Source: Triatoma infestans
Lineage: Eukaryota; Arthropoda; Insecta; Hemiptera; Reduviidae
NCBI GenBank assembly: GCA_011037195.1
Contig: JAAEAF010001935.1
Coordinates: 229,910-293,909, forward strand
Direction: 5' to 3'
Length of the DNA stretch: 64,000 nucleotides
Shown here piece after piece: positions 23,573-34,670 of this stretch; within the stretch, counting starts at the first letter, position 1; every line of letters starts with the position of its first letter. The notes below the pieces were generated by a model. The model was not told the DNA's origin and did no database searches. It was given only the letters and a program-made list of their open reading frames with translations. The translations under genes were made by a program, and so were the position numbers.

Positions 23573-24599
23573 TATATATAATATACATATGCTTTTAAAT
23601 TTTTTAAATTTATGTGTGAATGAGGATAGAGTTAGAGTGGGAGGACTTACTTCGTGCGCTATAGGCTACGCTGCGACCGCAGAAGACTTTTATTTTCTTA
23701 GAACGGCTTGCCGGATAATTCTTAACAGTAGCTTTTACATAGATAGGACTGAAATTTTATATTTGAAGAGACCTAAAAACATTGGAATATTGAAAAATTT
23801 GACGGTACAGATTGGAATTTTTCAAAAATTCTTCAAAAGAAGTAGAAAGGAGTTGCCGCATCATGCCCAAAGAGTCGTGTTCAATTTTGTGATGAGAGCG
23901 TTCTGACTGACGAGAATTATTAAATGAAGTGTAAGAGAAGAATAATACTCGTATTTCGAAAGAGAAATAATATAAGTATTGGCGTGAAAAGGAGTTAATA
24001 GATAAATTTCTTTTTAGTTGTACTAATAGTATACTGTACCACTGTTCTTTTGTAAATAGTTTTTTCATACATTCCAGGAAAAGGCATTGGTTTGATTTTT
24101 CTTAAAGTATTTCTAATCGTTTTTTGTTACACATATTTTCACATTTTTCGTTATTAGATGAAGATATGCGTATTCCTTTTTCGTTTGCATATTGTCGTTT
24201 GCATTCGATTTCCTAAAAAGCGTGGCGCCTTCTCTTTTCCTCTCTCCTTCTTCCTGTCACCACTGACTCCAGTTGACCCTCTTGTGAGGCTTGATCCATG
24301 CACTAGCCCCGCCCCCCAAAAATATTAATGTAACCCTACTTTCCGAGTAAATCCCGAAAATAAAAATCAGAAAACGATTCAAAAAGGTCAAACGAAGTAC
24401 AGTTAGCCTATTTTCTTCAAACACGAAATTTTTTGGAATTACTGTTAATGTATTGCCCACAAGGAAATACTGTAGCCATAGTTTCGGTTAATCATTTTTC
24501 TTCAAACCAAATTTTAGCGACACATTTATTACTAAATTTAATGCACATACTTTTAGAACCATACACTGCAATATACTGTTGTGCCACTTTCGATAAAGG
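23573..24599. other. No recognised gene
   Basis: Open frames at about 23620-23906 (+) and 23757-24068 (-) overlap in antisense. Both are unassigned, and the first runs out of the foldback arm, so it is unlikely to be genuine. A C-rich patch at 24215-24325 has no recognised content. Confidence 0.35.
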
Positions 24600-24862
24600 T
24601 TTGCTCTCTCCAAAATCTACATAAATCAATTTACCTGTAAGAAAGTTTTTAATAATAGCCTACTTATAAAGGAAATAATGCCTATTTTTTCAGCGGTTTT
24701 AAGATCAGATATCGCAGACGGAGCTGGATTGCAAACTTACTTACCTGAGATTTCTCGTATTAACATATCAAATAAAAATAAAAACCACGGCCAAGACCGA
24801 CTATCGAACCCAGTATATATGCATGCAATACCATGGCTTGCATGCGGATCATGCTTCTAACC
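24600..24862 (-). repeat. Possible second tRNA-derived SINE family
   Basis: On the minus strand GGTTAGAAGCATGATCCGC resembles a tRNA head with an A box. GGGTTCGATAGTCGGTC about 45 bp later resembles a B box. An AT-rich body follows with ATCTCAGGTAAGTAAG. No second copy was found in the window, so this rests on the tRNA-like head alone. Confidence 0.3.
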
Positions 24863-24899
24863 ATTCAATTGATGTCTAAATAAAATTCTTGTGCAGAGG

Positions 24900-24965
24900 T
24901 CTCCAATTTAAACACCGGAAGCATTAACTTGATATTCCGTTTCAGCATCACCATAAGATTAAACC
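24900..24965 (+). repeat. Repeat H sliver
   Basis: The string AACTTGATATTCCGTTTCAG followed by CATCACCATAAGATT matches the segment after the GT microsatellite in repeat H. Both sides have decayed. Confidence 0.4.
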
Positions 24966-25204
24966 CGCTTAGTTAAAAATATATCAGACGCAGGACTATT
25001 GTAACAATCAAGGTGAACAGTTTGCGGTGTATAAGGCAATAAAGATGTTATGGAAAGGAGAATTAAGAAGCAAGATTATACTTCAATATTAGTAAAACAG
25101 ACAGCAAGATAAACAATAGACTCATTTAAAAACAGAGGCATACACTGGACCTCTAATTGAACAGATAAGGCAGGCAGTACTCTAGCAATCAACAACAAAA
25201 TCAA

Positions 25205-25296
25205 AATTTTCTGACTCAAGGGACCTCAAAACATGTATTTCCGGTGAAAACTCAATTTCAAAAATTTTACCCCTCTTATAGTAGTGAGAGAAAGTA
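25205..25296 (-). repeat. Repeat H copy F, 5' terminal fragment
   Basis: Reading leftwards from 25296: TAGTGAGAGAAAGT, then TTTCCGGTGAAAACTC and GACTCAAGGGACCTCAAAAC. This is the first ~90 bp of the repeat in inverse orientation. Confidence 0.65.
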
Positions 25297-25850
25297 ATAT
25301 AATAAGTTTAGAAAATAAAAGTTCGATTACATTTTATGAATATTGTTAAATACATACTATTTAAGTCTAATGTCTTATAAACAGAGGCATATATAATTAC
25401 ACAAGACTAAAAAAAAATAATTTTTTTTTTAAGAATATAACATTATTCTTTGTTTTTTGAAATTATAAAATAGATATAAGATAGAAACATTGATTTCTAG
25501 TAAAGACAAAGCCTTCATCAGGTGCAAGGACAAAGCCTTCGGGAGCCGCCTCTAAAAAGTTTTTTCACATTCCATCTTCAAGCTGGTATTTCGAAAATTT
25601 TGATGAAACCGCGGACATCAACTTGCACATCTTGCAGAAGTAAGAAAAGTAAAAAATTATGCAATACTTCACTGAAATTTATAAAAGCTAAAATTTATAA
25701 AAGTCTTGCCAGCAGCAAAATCATAAGACACGGCCCACAGCTACATCACTCAATACGTCATATGAGTCTTGACATATCTCCCTATCATAAATGATTCAAA
25801 TATGTACGCCTCATATGTACCGGTTGAGTGATCGACCGGTAATCCATTGA

Positions 25851-25882
25851 GTGTAATGGAATGCACCGGCAATCCATTACAC
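25851..25882. other. Perfect 10-bp hairpin
   Basis: GTGTAATGGA (25851-25860) and TCCATTACAC (25873-25882) are exactly complementary around a 12-nt loop. The neighbouring ACCGGTAATCCATT and ACCGGCAATCCATT are direct repeats around the same spot. No function can be assigned. Confidence 0.7.
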
Positions 25883-26192
25883 TTGTATCAGTATCGCGAT
25901 ATCTACGCATGGTGTTGTTTTTTTTAACTTAAGAAGAAATGAAGGAACTTGAGGAGCACATATCAACACTACCCACAGCCTAGCCATCATGTACTCTGGA
26001 TTCATTCAGTTTTATATTAACAACCATCATGAAGACATCATCACCAACACTCTGCCAGCTCAGTCTGTCATTTTCACGCTGCCACACTCTTTCTATATCA
26101 ATTATATAAAGTTCTTGCAGCACTCAGTTTACTCATTTTGTATATTCAATGTTCATCCGTGTAGTTTTTCTACCCTTTATTTTTCTCTGTGC

Positions 26193-26235
26193 ACCCGCAC
26201 AAAAACTCTACTACACAAGGAATAATTACGTTTCA
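26193..26235. repeat. Short dispersed repeat, copy 1
   Basis: CACAAAAACTCTACTACACA followed by AGGAATAATTACGTTTCATT recurs with few changes at about 26890-26930. Confidence 0.7.
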
Positions 26236-26708
26236 TTGTAACAACTTCATGTTATTGTAATGATTTATAACGTAAAACTATGTAATTAGATTCTAGTTGT
26301 TGTTTATTAACACATTATTGTTGAAGAAGTGATTCATACAGTTAACAATAGTTAATTATTCATGTTTAGCAACTAGTTAGTAGAACTGTGTTAACTTGAT
26401 TAAGTTGTGAATATTCAAATAGTTATTATTAATTGGATAAATGAAACAGAGAAGTTGGCAGTTAATAACATAACTCTATACACTAATAATAACTATATCC
26501 AATAATACTATGTAATATTGACAATATAAACATTAAGAACACAATAAAAGTTACTAAAAATGTCTTAGCGTTCCTGCATAAAAATAATCAAATTTGCCCC
26601 CTGGTCACGAATAAAATAATTGAGTTAAAGTAACCTACTGCAAATAAAAACTGAAAAGAAGATGAAGTAAAATCTAAGCATCACATAACATATAAAATAA
26701 TCATCAGA

Positions 26709-26845
26709 GATATTTTCCGTGATAGCCTGCTTCTTTTTGTGGTCATCGACCAGTTTCGGGTATTCGTCCATCATCAGGATGTTTTTGTTAAACAGTGTAA
26801 TAACATAGACTTGCATAGAGCAAATACAGTTGATACACTCTTATA
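26709..26845 (-). ncRNA. Hammerhead ribozyme-like motif in a single arm, locus 2
   Basis: This single arm of the locus 1/locus 4 family runs from TATTTTCCGTGATAGCCTGC to GAGCAAATACAGTTGATACAC. The minus strand gives CATC, core CTGATGA (26771-26777), a stem II with one mismatch, GAAAC (26753-26757), TGGTC and GATG. Both core blocks are intact. Stem III reads ACTGGT, so the self-complementary ACCGGT of the other copies is lost. The inverted partner is missing; a patch of 'ctaatatgaag' repeats follows instead (26850-27030). Confidence 0.6.
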
Positions 26846-26849
26846 TAAA

Positions 26850-27030
26850 GCTCTAATATGAAGTTACTATGAATCATTCTAGTATGAAGCACAAAAACTC
26901 CATTGCACAAGCAATAATTACGTTTCATTAATAATTAAATAGCTAATACGAGGCATACTAATATGATACATACTAATGATATGATACTAATATGAAGCAC
27001 TCTAATATAAAGTTACTATGACATCGTAAT
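26850..27030. repeat. Degenerate repeats next to locus 2 arm
   Basis: Variants of CTCTAATATGAAGTTACTATGA occur at 26850 and 27000, with CTAATATGA-type strings between. The segment CACAAAAACTCCATTGCACA at 26890 matches 26193-26235. This looks like a small locally duplicated region. Confidence 0.55.
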
Positions 27031-27230
27031 GTCAATGAAAATAGCCAAGCAGTGCAACAAATCAAATATTTTGAATTGCTTTGATTCCGGATTATCCCGA
27101 GAATAAGCATGGATTTTTTTTTATTGCCATAGGAAGTGCGCTTTTTGCGTTTAACGTCTTCATATTAGGATAACGGTGTTCTCTTGGGAACAGAGGGGGC
27201 CTACGTCGTCATTATTATCGTTTATAAAAG

Positions 27231-27646
27231 CAGCACCCGCTCTAGCGGTTACGCTGCTGCGGACAAAAAGACAAATTGTCTTTTAAAAGAATATATATAT
27301 ATATACACATTTTAAAGCAAGCCTATGCACGTTCAAACATAAGCGGAAGCAGTGCTCTAGTCGTGTGCTAATGCTATTCTGTCCAGAGAAGTATATGCAT
27401 GTTCAAACAATTCAAGCATCGTCCTTTATAAATTCTGCGTTAATTTTTTAATAATAGTCTAAATATTTTTAGCTTTTAGACGCAAACAATATAAATACGC
27501 ACTGTAAATTTTTAGCGAACTAAAAACTCGATATGTGAAAATTTCTGTTAATTGAATATTTGAGACAACTTACAGCCAAAATGGCGCCCCTAAATTTTGG
27601 CGACCCGGACAAATGTCCGGATTGCCCGCCCCTAAAGCGGGCGCTG
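27231..27646. mobile_element. Non-autonomous hAT-like element, 416 bp
   Basis: It starts CAGCACCCGCTCTAGCGG and ends CCCCTAAAGCGGGCGCTG; the complement of the end, CAGCGCCCGCTTTAGGGG, pairs with the start over about 16 bp with a few mismatches. It is flanked on both sides by ATAAAAG (27224-27230 and 27647-27653). CAGNG-type ends with a 7-8 bp direct duplication are a hAT pattern. Inside, CCGGACAAATGTCCGG (27605-27620) is a perfect palindrome. No coding frame. Confidence 0.7.
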
Positions 27647-27653
27647 ATAAAAG

Positions 27654-28702
27654 GAACTTCATAATTAATTTTTTTGCTGGAGCAGAATTTATCGTAAACT
27701 TTCTTTTAATGATTTCTATTCCCAAAATAAATGATTTGTGACAAATATGAGTAATTGATCTTTTTTTTAAAGGAAAAACAGTATATTGTGAACAATGTCA
27801 AGTCCAATAGACCAATTTCTATTAAAGAAATATAACAGTATTGTTGAGTAGAAAAAGTTATTGAACAGAAGTAAGATAACCTTTTCAGTGGAGCAGGTTA
27901 AACAATAGAAAAGAAACTAGAAGTGAAGATCAACTGAGGGATCAATTAAGCTCCATAGACTGTCTTCTGTGAGTAATGAACACTTCATACTTTTCTATTC
28001 TGTCGGTGGCCCTCCTAACTTAAGTCACCATCATGCTCATCCAACAGAAAGTCAACCCCACCTCTCTCCATCTCTTTGTTAACGAAATTTTTCCCTTTTT
28101 CACACTTAAGATTTCTTTCTTTTTTCTTTGCGAAAACTTAGATTAAAAAAATAAAACATCTAAAAGAAAAAAAACTTTACCTCCATGATAAAGCACCTTT
28201 ATTTTCGTCTCAAAGTGTTTTTTTTCTCTTTATATTATTTGTATTTTTTTTTTTAAGTTGAGAATGTTTGATTTAAGTTAATCAAAAATGATACTAGACA
28301 TAAATTGTTGTGAATTAATAATTTCTTTTATTCCCATAAGAGAATGCCATGTCAGATTATCAAAACTTTTTCATCCGTGAATCTGAATCTATAAGTAAGT
28401 AAGATTCCAACGATTTTTCTATAAATTTAATGTATGATAATTGAGGAGGTCTGGGGAAAAGGGACCCATAGAACAATAGTTCTTTTTCCCCCAGAACTTT
28501 TCAAATGAACAGCCATACCTTCCTGCATATGCTGACCAGTTTTATTTCAATAGATCAACTGTAGGCAGTACATTTGAATGTACAAACAAATGTGGCAGCA
28601 CATTTCTTTCTTTGATCAGCTGCTTTTCTTTTTTGGTGAAAATATCATCTAAGTGGTGGTAATACTATTTCTTACTGCACTGTTTCAGTATGTTAACATA
28701 TA
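27654..28702. other. AT-rich, no recognised gene
   Basis: Nothing was recognised besides A- and T-runs and a GC-moderate patch at 27940-28090. Confidence 0.4.
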
Positions 28703-29248
28703 GGGCAAGTGCGCATTAGGCGGCCTGGTAGTGTGGTAGTGGCCGGTATGGCGGCCAAAATAGTCAGTTCATATCTGTTTTTGTAAAATTTGTTCAAGCT
28801 CTAGATTATAGAAATAAAGCCAATCAATAATACCTACAATTTCATAATTAATAATTATAATAAAACAAAATAATAATTTTCTTTGTTATCTGTAATTTTG
28901 CTATTCTTTTTACGTATACATTAATATCCAAACTCTGGCAGACGGCTTCATGCCATGCTATATGTAATAGTAATTTACTTTTTTTGTATGTAATATTTTC
29001 TTTTAAATAAAATGTAATATTATTATTACTCAGTTCATTTCAACAATGCTAGCAAAACTTACTGGCCGCCGCGGCTAATGCCCTCGCACTGATGGATTTC
29101 TAACAAATAGAGTGATTCTCGACGGTCACGCCTGGCCGCTGGCCGTTGGCCGCTTATCGCTAAGTGCGCGCGTTCTCAGATACCAATAGACTTCAGTGGC
29201 CGTCGCGGCCTGATCGCGGCGGCCAGGCCGCCTAATGCGCACTTGCCC
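28703..29248. mobile_element. Non-autonomous DNA transposon with 26-bp perfect terminal inverted repeats
   Basis: Bases 28703-28728 (GGGCAAGTGCGCATTAGGCG and six more) are exactly complementary to 29223-29248. ATA stands on each side (28700-28702, 29249-29251), a possible 3-bp target duplication. The subterminal regions are very GC-rich for this window and repeat GGCCGC/GCGGCC cores (28735-28755, 29060-29230). Part of the terminal motif recurs inside at about 29062-29085. The middle is AT-rich and non-coding. The superfamily is uncertain; a 3-bp duplication and G-rich ends would fit PIF/Harbinger or CMC-like elements, but ATA is not the usual TWA target. Confidence 0.8.
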
Positions 29249-29251
29249 ATA

Positions 29252-30590
29252 ATGTTGATGATAATATTGCGAGTGAAGAAGGCTATATGAAACGGAAACT
29301 GAAAGGTAGAGCTTCAGAACACAGAATTTAATTATTGTTGTTCACAAAATTATTTAAAATATGGTTCTGCATAAAAAGGGTCTACAATGTTAACAGTTAC
29401 ATTTGCATTTTTTTAAAATCCAACATGATTTTTATTCATAATAATTATGTTAAATGGGCTATAAACTCATCCAAAACTATGGTATTAAAAAAGAGACTAT
29501 GGCTGCAGTGACAATAACAGAGACTCAATAATAAGTAACATTCAATGTACGTTTTCTCAAAATCAAGATTTTATCTATGGGCCCCTTTTCCACAAGACCT
29601 TCTCAATTAAATATATTTATATAGTACAGTAGCGGCTAAATTTAAATTTTTATGTACCCGCCTGTTTGTATCAGTAACACGCAAGAACCGCCTAAGTTTA
29701 TTTAATGGGACTTGATATTGTAATGAATTAGTCTATAAAAGATGTAGACTTTTGTCTTTGAGTGCTTTGAATTATTTTCCAATTACCTGGTCTCCAGGTC
29801 AGATCTAAAGGAAGGAACTTATTGTATATAGTGACTGGTCTATTTATCGAACAAAGGTTATAACTATCTTAATAGTAATAAAAAACTTATTGGGTTTGAA
29901 GAAAACTGTCAGCTATTCCATTTAAGGAAAAGAGATTTTCGGAAGTTCTCAAATTGTACGTTCAAATAATTTTATCCTTAAATTATGTTTAAAGAGAATA
30001 AAATGCTGGTTGAATTGTTATAAAAAAAAAAGAAAAAAGAAAACAAACAAATAAAATCCAATTTACTTTCCCCAGAATTAAAAACAAACAAAAAAAAAAA
30101 GTAGATGTCACTATTTAGAGAACAAATTTTATTTTACTGGTAAAGTTCTACCTTAGTGGATTGTTTGCAAATATATATATATAGAGAGAGAGCGTATATA
30201 ATTTTATCATGGAATACTCGCCTAATTACTGGAAAAACAATGGAAATGGAGAAAATAAGAGAGAAGCCCCAGAGAAATTCGTACGTCGCCTACACGCGTG
30301 TGTTTGTATTTGTTTTGGGCTTTGGAGTTGAGAGATTTATTATGTAATTAAATCCTTATTATCCTGAAAGGTAAAAGGGCAGATAGTGAGGTATAAAAGT
30401 GTGCAACATCTAAGTATATATATATCCATGATGTAGTAAATATAAAATACCAACAGCTAAACGTTGTAAAGAATAAATTAATTAAAAACTCCTTTTTATT
30501 TGCTCTTACGGCTATCAGAGGAAGCTCAATTTTGTCAGAAAAAAACTGGTGGGAGCTCAATCTTGATATTCCTTTTTGTAATAATGATGA
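29252..30590. other. AT-rich, no recognised gene
   Basis: A-rich low-complexity runs (30020-30105) and a TA/GA microsatellite at 30170-30192. No motif was recognised. Confidence 0.4.
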
Positions 30591-30599
30591 TGCTATCTA

Positions 30600-31085
30600 A
30601 TTTCGACAGACAAAAGTTGGACTCAATGTTTCAATGCCAACTGCTCCAAGCTCTAAAACCAAGCGTACTTCAACCACGCATCCTTCATGTACTCCACCTT
30701 CACTGACACGCCCAATGCTATGTACTGGCAAATTAGCTTCGAATTTATACTCCCTAGAGTCCAGCAAGCTGTCATTAGCTCCCCCAACCAAGAGCTATGA
30801 GAGATTGGAGTAGAAAATCAGGCCATCTATAGGGGTTAAGAAAAAATTCGCCAGATCAACTTTGACGATTTTAGTCAGTCTCAAGATCAACCTTGATAGG
30901 TTCATCCCTCAAGCTAGGCACATTAGCTAAATCACAGTTAGAACATCGCTCAGGAGGCCGGCTCATATCAGCCAGCGCTACCCATTTTACATTCTTCACT
31001 AATCGTATCATCAATCATTATATACTCTTTCCTCGTCAATAAATAACCAATCAACAACTTTCCCGCTACCGATACAATTTCCTCT
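30600..31085. other. GC-elevated unassigned block
   Basis: Base composition changes here to clearly higher GC than both flanks. Both strands show interrupted open frames (for example minus 30597-30791, plus about 30600-30800), but none matches a family I know. It could be a decayed exon, gag region or repeat. It ends where diverged repeat H and the LTR at 31560 begin. Confidence 0.3.
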
Positions 31086-31134
31086 ACTAGCACATGAAAC
31101 ATTATTTTTTGTTTTAATTTTCCCCAACTTTCTC

Positions 31135-31440
31135 GTCAGCGGTCAAACAATTTTCTTGAAATTTCTTGTTTGTTTGCAACATTTTTCCAGAATTTTCTTT
31201 TTCTGAGCTTTCCAGAACGCTCAAACTTTTATTTAAATCATCGTTCCTGTATAATAAGGATCTATCATAGGTTACGGTATAACATTAAGAAATATGTTTC
31301 AGAAATAAGTATACGTATTTTTAATGTATATTAAGGCATTGCTAGAATTCCAGATTTGATGAAAACCGATTATTCTGAAAAAAAAAAATTGAGGAGTAAC
31401 TTTAATCAAGTTTTTTAAAAAGAACTGCAGAAATAGATAA
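31135..31440 (+). repeat. Diverged repeat H module
   Basis: CAAACAATTTTCTTGAAATTTC, a middle segment with 'ttttatttaaatcat' and an 'attgctagaattccagatttgatgaaaaccga' stretch follow the order of the diverged repeat H module at 50511-51140. It is weakly preserved. Confidence 0.4.
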
Positions 31441-31559
31441 CACAAAAAACAGCATTATAGCATTTATAGGTTAAGTCAATTTTATAAGTCAAAAAATAGC
31501 ATTTTCGGCCCTGTATGGAGTGTAATAGGATCCGAAGAGCAGTGAGAAATATAAAATTG

Positions 31560-31885
31560 ACAATCTAGTTACTCGCTACTTAGGCCAGACTAGAGTGAGA
31601 GACTCTGTATTATAAAGCCGAACTAGCCCTACAAAGGAGCAGTTTTAACAACAGTTTACGACCAGTTAACAACGGGTCAGCAACCAACTACTACGTTTCT
31701 CATCACTCAGTCTATATCTCTCGCTACCTAACTTCTATATACTTGTAAAGTCCTTGCAGTTTGTAAGTTCATTTCATTATACAGTGTTCTAATTTAGCAG
31801 TTTTCATTATCAGCATATATTCTAATTTATTTTATCTTATAACCCTTTCTCTCTCCTTCTCACATTCATTATATTGGTGGCAGCG
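31560..31885 (+). mobile_element. LTR with primer-binding site
   Basis: It starts near TTGACAATCTAGTTACTCGC. It contains CACTCTAGT-type sequence in inverse orientation to 10905-11030, a TATTATAAAG TATA-like box, CCCTACAAAGGAGCAG and several CAGTTA-like motifs. It ends just before TTGGTGGCAGCG (31874-31885), which has the form of a retrotransposon primer-binding site (TGG followed by the complement of a tRNA 3' end). No gag or pol follows; within 100 bp the sequence turns into an inverted LTR piece. This is therefore the left LTR plus leader of a deleted, probably Ty3/Gypsy-type element. Confidence 0.5.
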
Positions 31886-31954
31886 TATAATCCCAACGTT
31901 TTCAACCAGCTTCAACATTTTCGAACTAAGCTTAGAAAAAAGGTAGTAGGAGGG

Positions 31955-32032
31955 TTGCTAACTCGTTGTTAACTGGTCGTAATTTGTTGTAAAAAACTGT
32001 TCTCTTGTAGGGCTAGCTCGGCTATATACCGG
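31955..32032 (-). repeat. Inverted LTR fragment
   Basis: GGTTGCTAACTCGTTGTTAA and the following TTGTAGGGCTAGCTCGGC are the inverse complement of the LTR portion at about 31603-31690, so the two face each other across about 270 bp. Confidence 0.65.
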
Positions 32033-32300
32033 GTGTAACAGCAACCTCTAGCAATATTTCGGGATATGGTTTTTCACTTCATTTGGAACAAAAAATTTCT
32101 AATAAACCATGGTCCGATTCGTTTGCCTTCAAAAGTTATTCTTCATTTTGGAAAATTTTCAATTTTCCTACTTTTTCTCATAAAATTGATTATATCTCAA
32201 AAAGTTTTTTACATAAATCATATTCAATTACACCTTTGGAAAGAGCATTAAATTTCCTATAAGAAACAGAAGTTTTATTTTAATTTAATTAATTATAAGG
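32028..32300. repeat. Candidate repeat starting CCGGGTGTAAC
   Basis: The block begins TATACCGGGTGTAACAGCAACC and continues with 'tttcacttcatttggaacaaaaaatttctaataaacc'. Its start resembles the GGGTGTCC-type end of the foldback element at 22811, and TATA precedes both. No second copy was seen in the window, so the element status is a guess. Confidence 0.3.
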
Positions 32301-32574
32301 TTTTTCAGTGACTTTAAACTCAACCCTACAGCGCTTCGACTGTTAAAAGCCACTTTTCAATAGTATTTTCTTATAAATTTCTTTAAGGCTAGCGTACGGT
32401 CCGGTTACAAAAAAAAATATCTACATTTCACCAACTTTCCAACGATAATAAGTATCATGGGGTTTCTTTCTTGTTTTGTTAAAGAAAATGCGAAATAAAT
32501 GTAAAAAACAACAAAATTCAAATTGAGAACTGTTATAAAAATATCCTAGCCACTCCAAATTACTAGGAGTAATG

Positions 32575-32765
32575 TGGTTTATAGCAGAATTCATTGGTTA
32601 CGATATTGGTAGTCCCGGGTTTGAGCCCAGCTATGCTGCCCTTAGATTTTTTCTTCCTATGAGCCTTCACAGCTTACTGTCTGGTGGTGGACAGTATTGT
32701 CTGTAACGAGAGAACACTGTCCGGGGGCGGATAGTGCACTGAGAAGGCTACGCGCCAATGACCAA
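32575..32765 (+). repeat. tRNA-derived SINE copy 3
   Basis: CCCGGGTTTGAGCCCAGC (B box) is followed by CTGCCCTTAGATTTTTTC, CACAGCTTACTGTCTGG, GAGAGAACACTGTCC and AGTGCACTGAGAAGGC. Same order as in copies 1, 2 and 4. Confidence 0.8.
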
Positions 32766-34479
32766 TGACGTGCCTTGAAATAAAAAGATAGAGAAAGTAG
32801 AAATAACAACAAATAGCAGAGTTCTTCGATTGCTTTATCTAATAAAGGAAAGTAATGATTGGAATGGATTTGGATCAATATACTATAATGTTGTACAGCG
32901 GTGTCTTCGACTACTTACTGGAAACTTTTATACATTAAGTGAATAATCTATTTTAAAATTATTAACAAATCGATTAAAACTATTGAATATGTGATAATGG
33001 GAATGGTTTTATTCCTTTTATCAAGATTTACGATATATTCTTAGTAACTTTTCTTCTTATTTTAGGTTTCAAACAATAAAACTAAAAGCAATGAAAAAAC
33101 ATTTTAATTTAGCCTGTTCCAAGATTTAATTTAAATTTTATAATTTTTAACGAAGAAAAGAAAAACTATAAAAGTACAAGAAAATGAAAAAAAAAAAAAA
33201 ATACGTATATTGCGTTTAATCTAAACGATAATAAGCAAACTTTTTACAACACTTTCCTCCAACTAACTTAAATTCTTTAATATAGACAAGCAGCTGAAGT
33301 TTAATTGAAAGAGTTGTATTTCTTCGGTAAAAAGCAAAAACCGGACATTTAATGGTATATAAAGTTTTAGAGAAACGTTTGAAAAGCTGTCCTTGTTTAT
33401 AGGTGAAATCCTTTTGGATCTATTTCCAGTTCCACCTGTAGAAAGCATTCGCTACATTCGCCTTCTGATTGGAAAAGTTTAAATTGTCCTAATATACCAT
33501 GGAAGAACTGTAAGTTTTCGCATTTTCCTTTTTTATTATTTCTTATTTTTTTTTTTTCATTTTTACATTACGTAAAATTATAAACTATAGAGTCGGATTA
33601 AAGCCTATCTGGGACCATGACATTTTTTATTCCGAGTCTCCCGCCTTAAGTATATGTAATTAGAAAATAAATAATTAAAACAAATAATAATGATAAAAAT
33701 TATTTATTAAACAAATAGTAAGATGGCACAAACAACAAACAAAAAAATATTATTACTTCACACAAAAATAAAATAGCTATTTACTTGATTAATGGATAAT
33801 GTGGGGGGGCTCTTTATCATTCGAATTCGTGTGTCTCACGAATAATACTACATATTATAGTACGAAGGGCGTATTGTCATACTGGTAAAAACAAGATTAT
33901 AACGATAATAATATATAAGTGATTATTATTCTTAAGGAAAGAAAAAAGATAAGTGTTACAGTGTTAAATCATTAGTATTTTTACAATAAATTTAAAATTA
34001 ATTAATAAACAATTACTTAATAATTAATAAACTTATAAATATAATAAACTTATTACTGTGTACGAAATTTAAATGCATGAAGTTACGAGTATATCATATC
34101 TCTATAGTTTCACAGTGTCACTCATTTCTATTACGAAGGAAAATAAGATATAAGAAAAGAAACTTCGTTATTTTTTTTTTTAAAACCAATCACATTTTTT
34201 GTATCCAAAACAAATAAGTAATAAATCATAATTAAACTTTAATGATATTGTTAAGGGTTTAATGAATGACAAGAATTTCAATAAGTTAAATAGAAAATAA
34301 AACTCCAGCCTTTTTAAATAATGAAAATAAATAAAATTAAAATATTTTAGTAATGTATCAATTGTTTGCGGACCTTTGATTATTATGGGCCCAAGACGAT
34401 TGTGTCGTTGGTCTTTACTGTATATTGTGTCACTGGTAAGCAATCTATACTTTACAGTGTATTCTATACGTAATAAAAA
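32766..34479. other. AT-rich, no recognised gene
   Basis: A C/T-rich stretch and A-runs only. A minus frame at 34180-34443 is AT-rich and hydrophobic and is treated as chance. Confidence 0.4.
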
Positions 34480-34670
34480 GACAATCGTTTAACCGGAAAT
34501 GTGATTTTACCTGATAGAAAGCTGAGTGTTTCGGGATTTTCTTTGACTTTACAATGGTTACTGCATATGTAAAACCTATCACTTTTATCAAACATATTTT
34601 TTCCGAAAAATATATTTTAAGGGTTTACCAGGGATCTTATTGCAATCTGGAGATCTATCTTAACACCTCG
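34480..34670 (+). repeat. Diverged repeat H module
   Basis: GACAATCGTTTAACCGGAAATG, then a 'tttcgggattttctttgactttacaatgg' stretch, an 'acctatcacttttatcaaacat' stretch and 'aagggtttaccagggatcttattgcaa'. The order matches the diverged modules at 50511 and 53440. Confidence 0.5.

Noticed and set aside
23454..23906. 150-codon plus-strand open frame
   Set aside because: The first third is the right arm of the foldback element. The rest overlaps an antisense frame of similar length and matches nothing I know.
25522..25660. Possible exon with a polypyrimidine acceptor and a GTAAGA donor near 25632
   Set aside because: The donor is non-consensus, all frames are short, and no domain or partner exon is visible.
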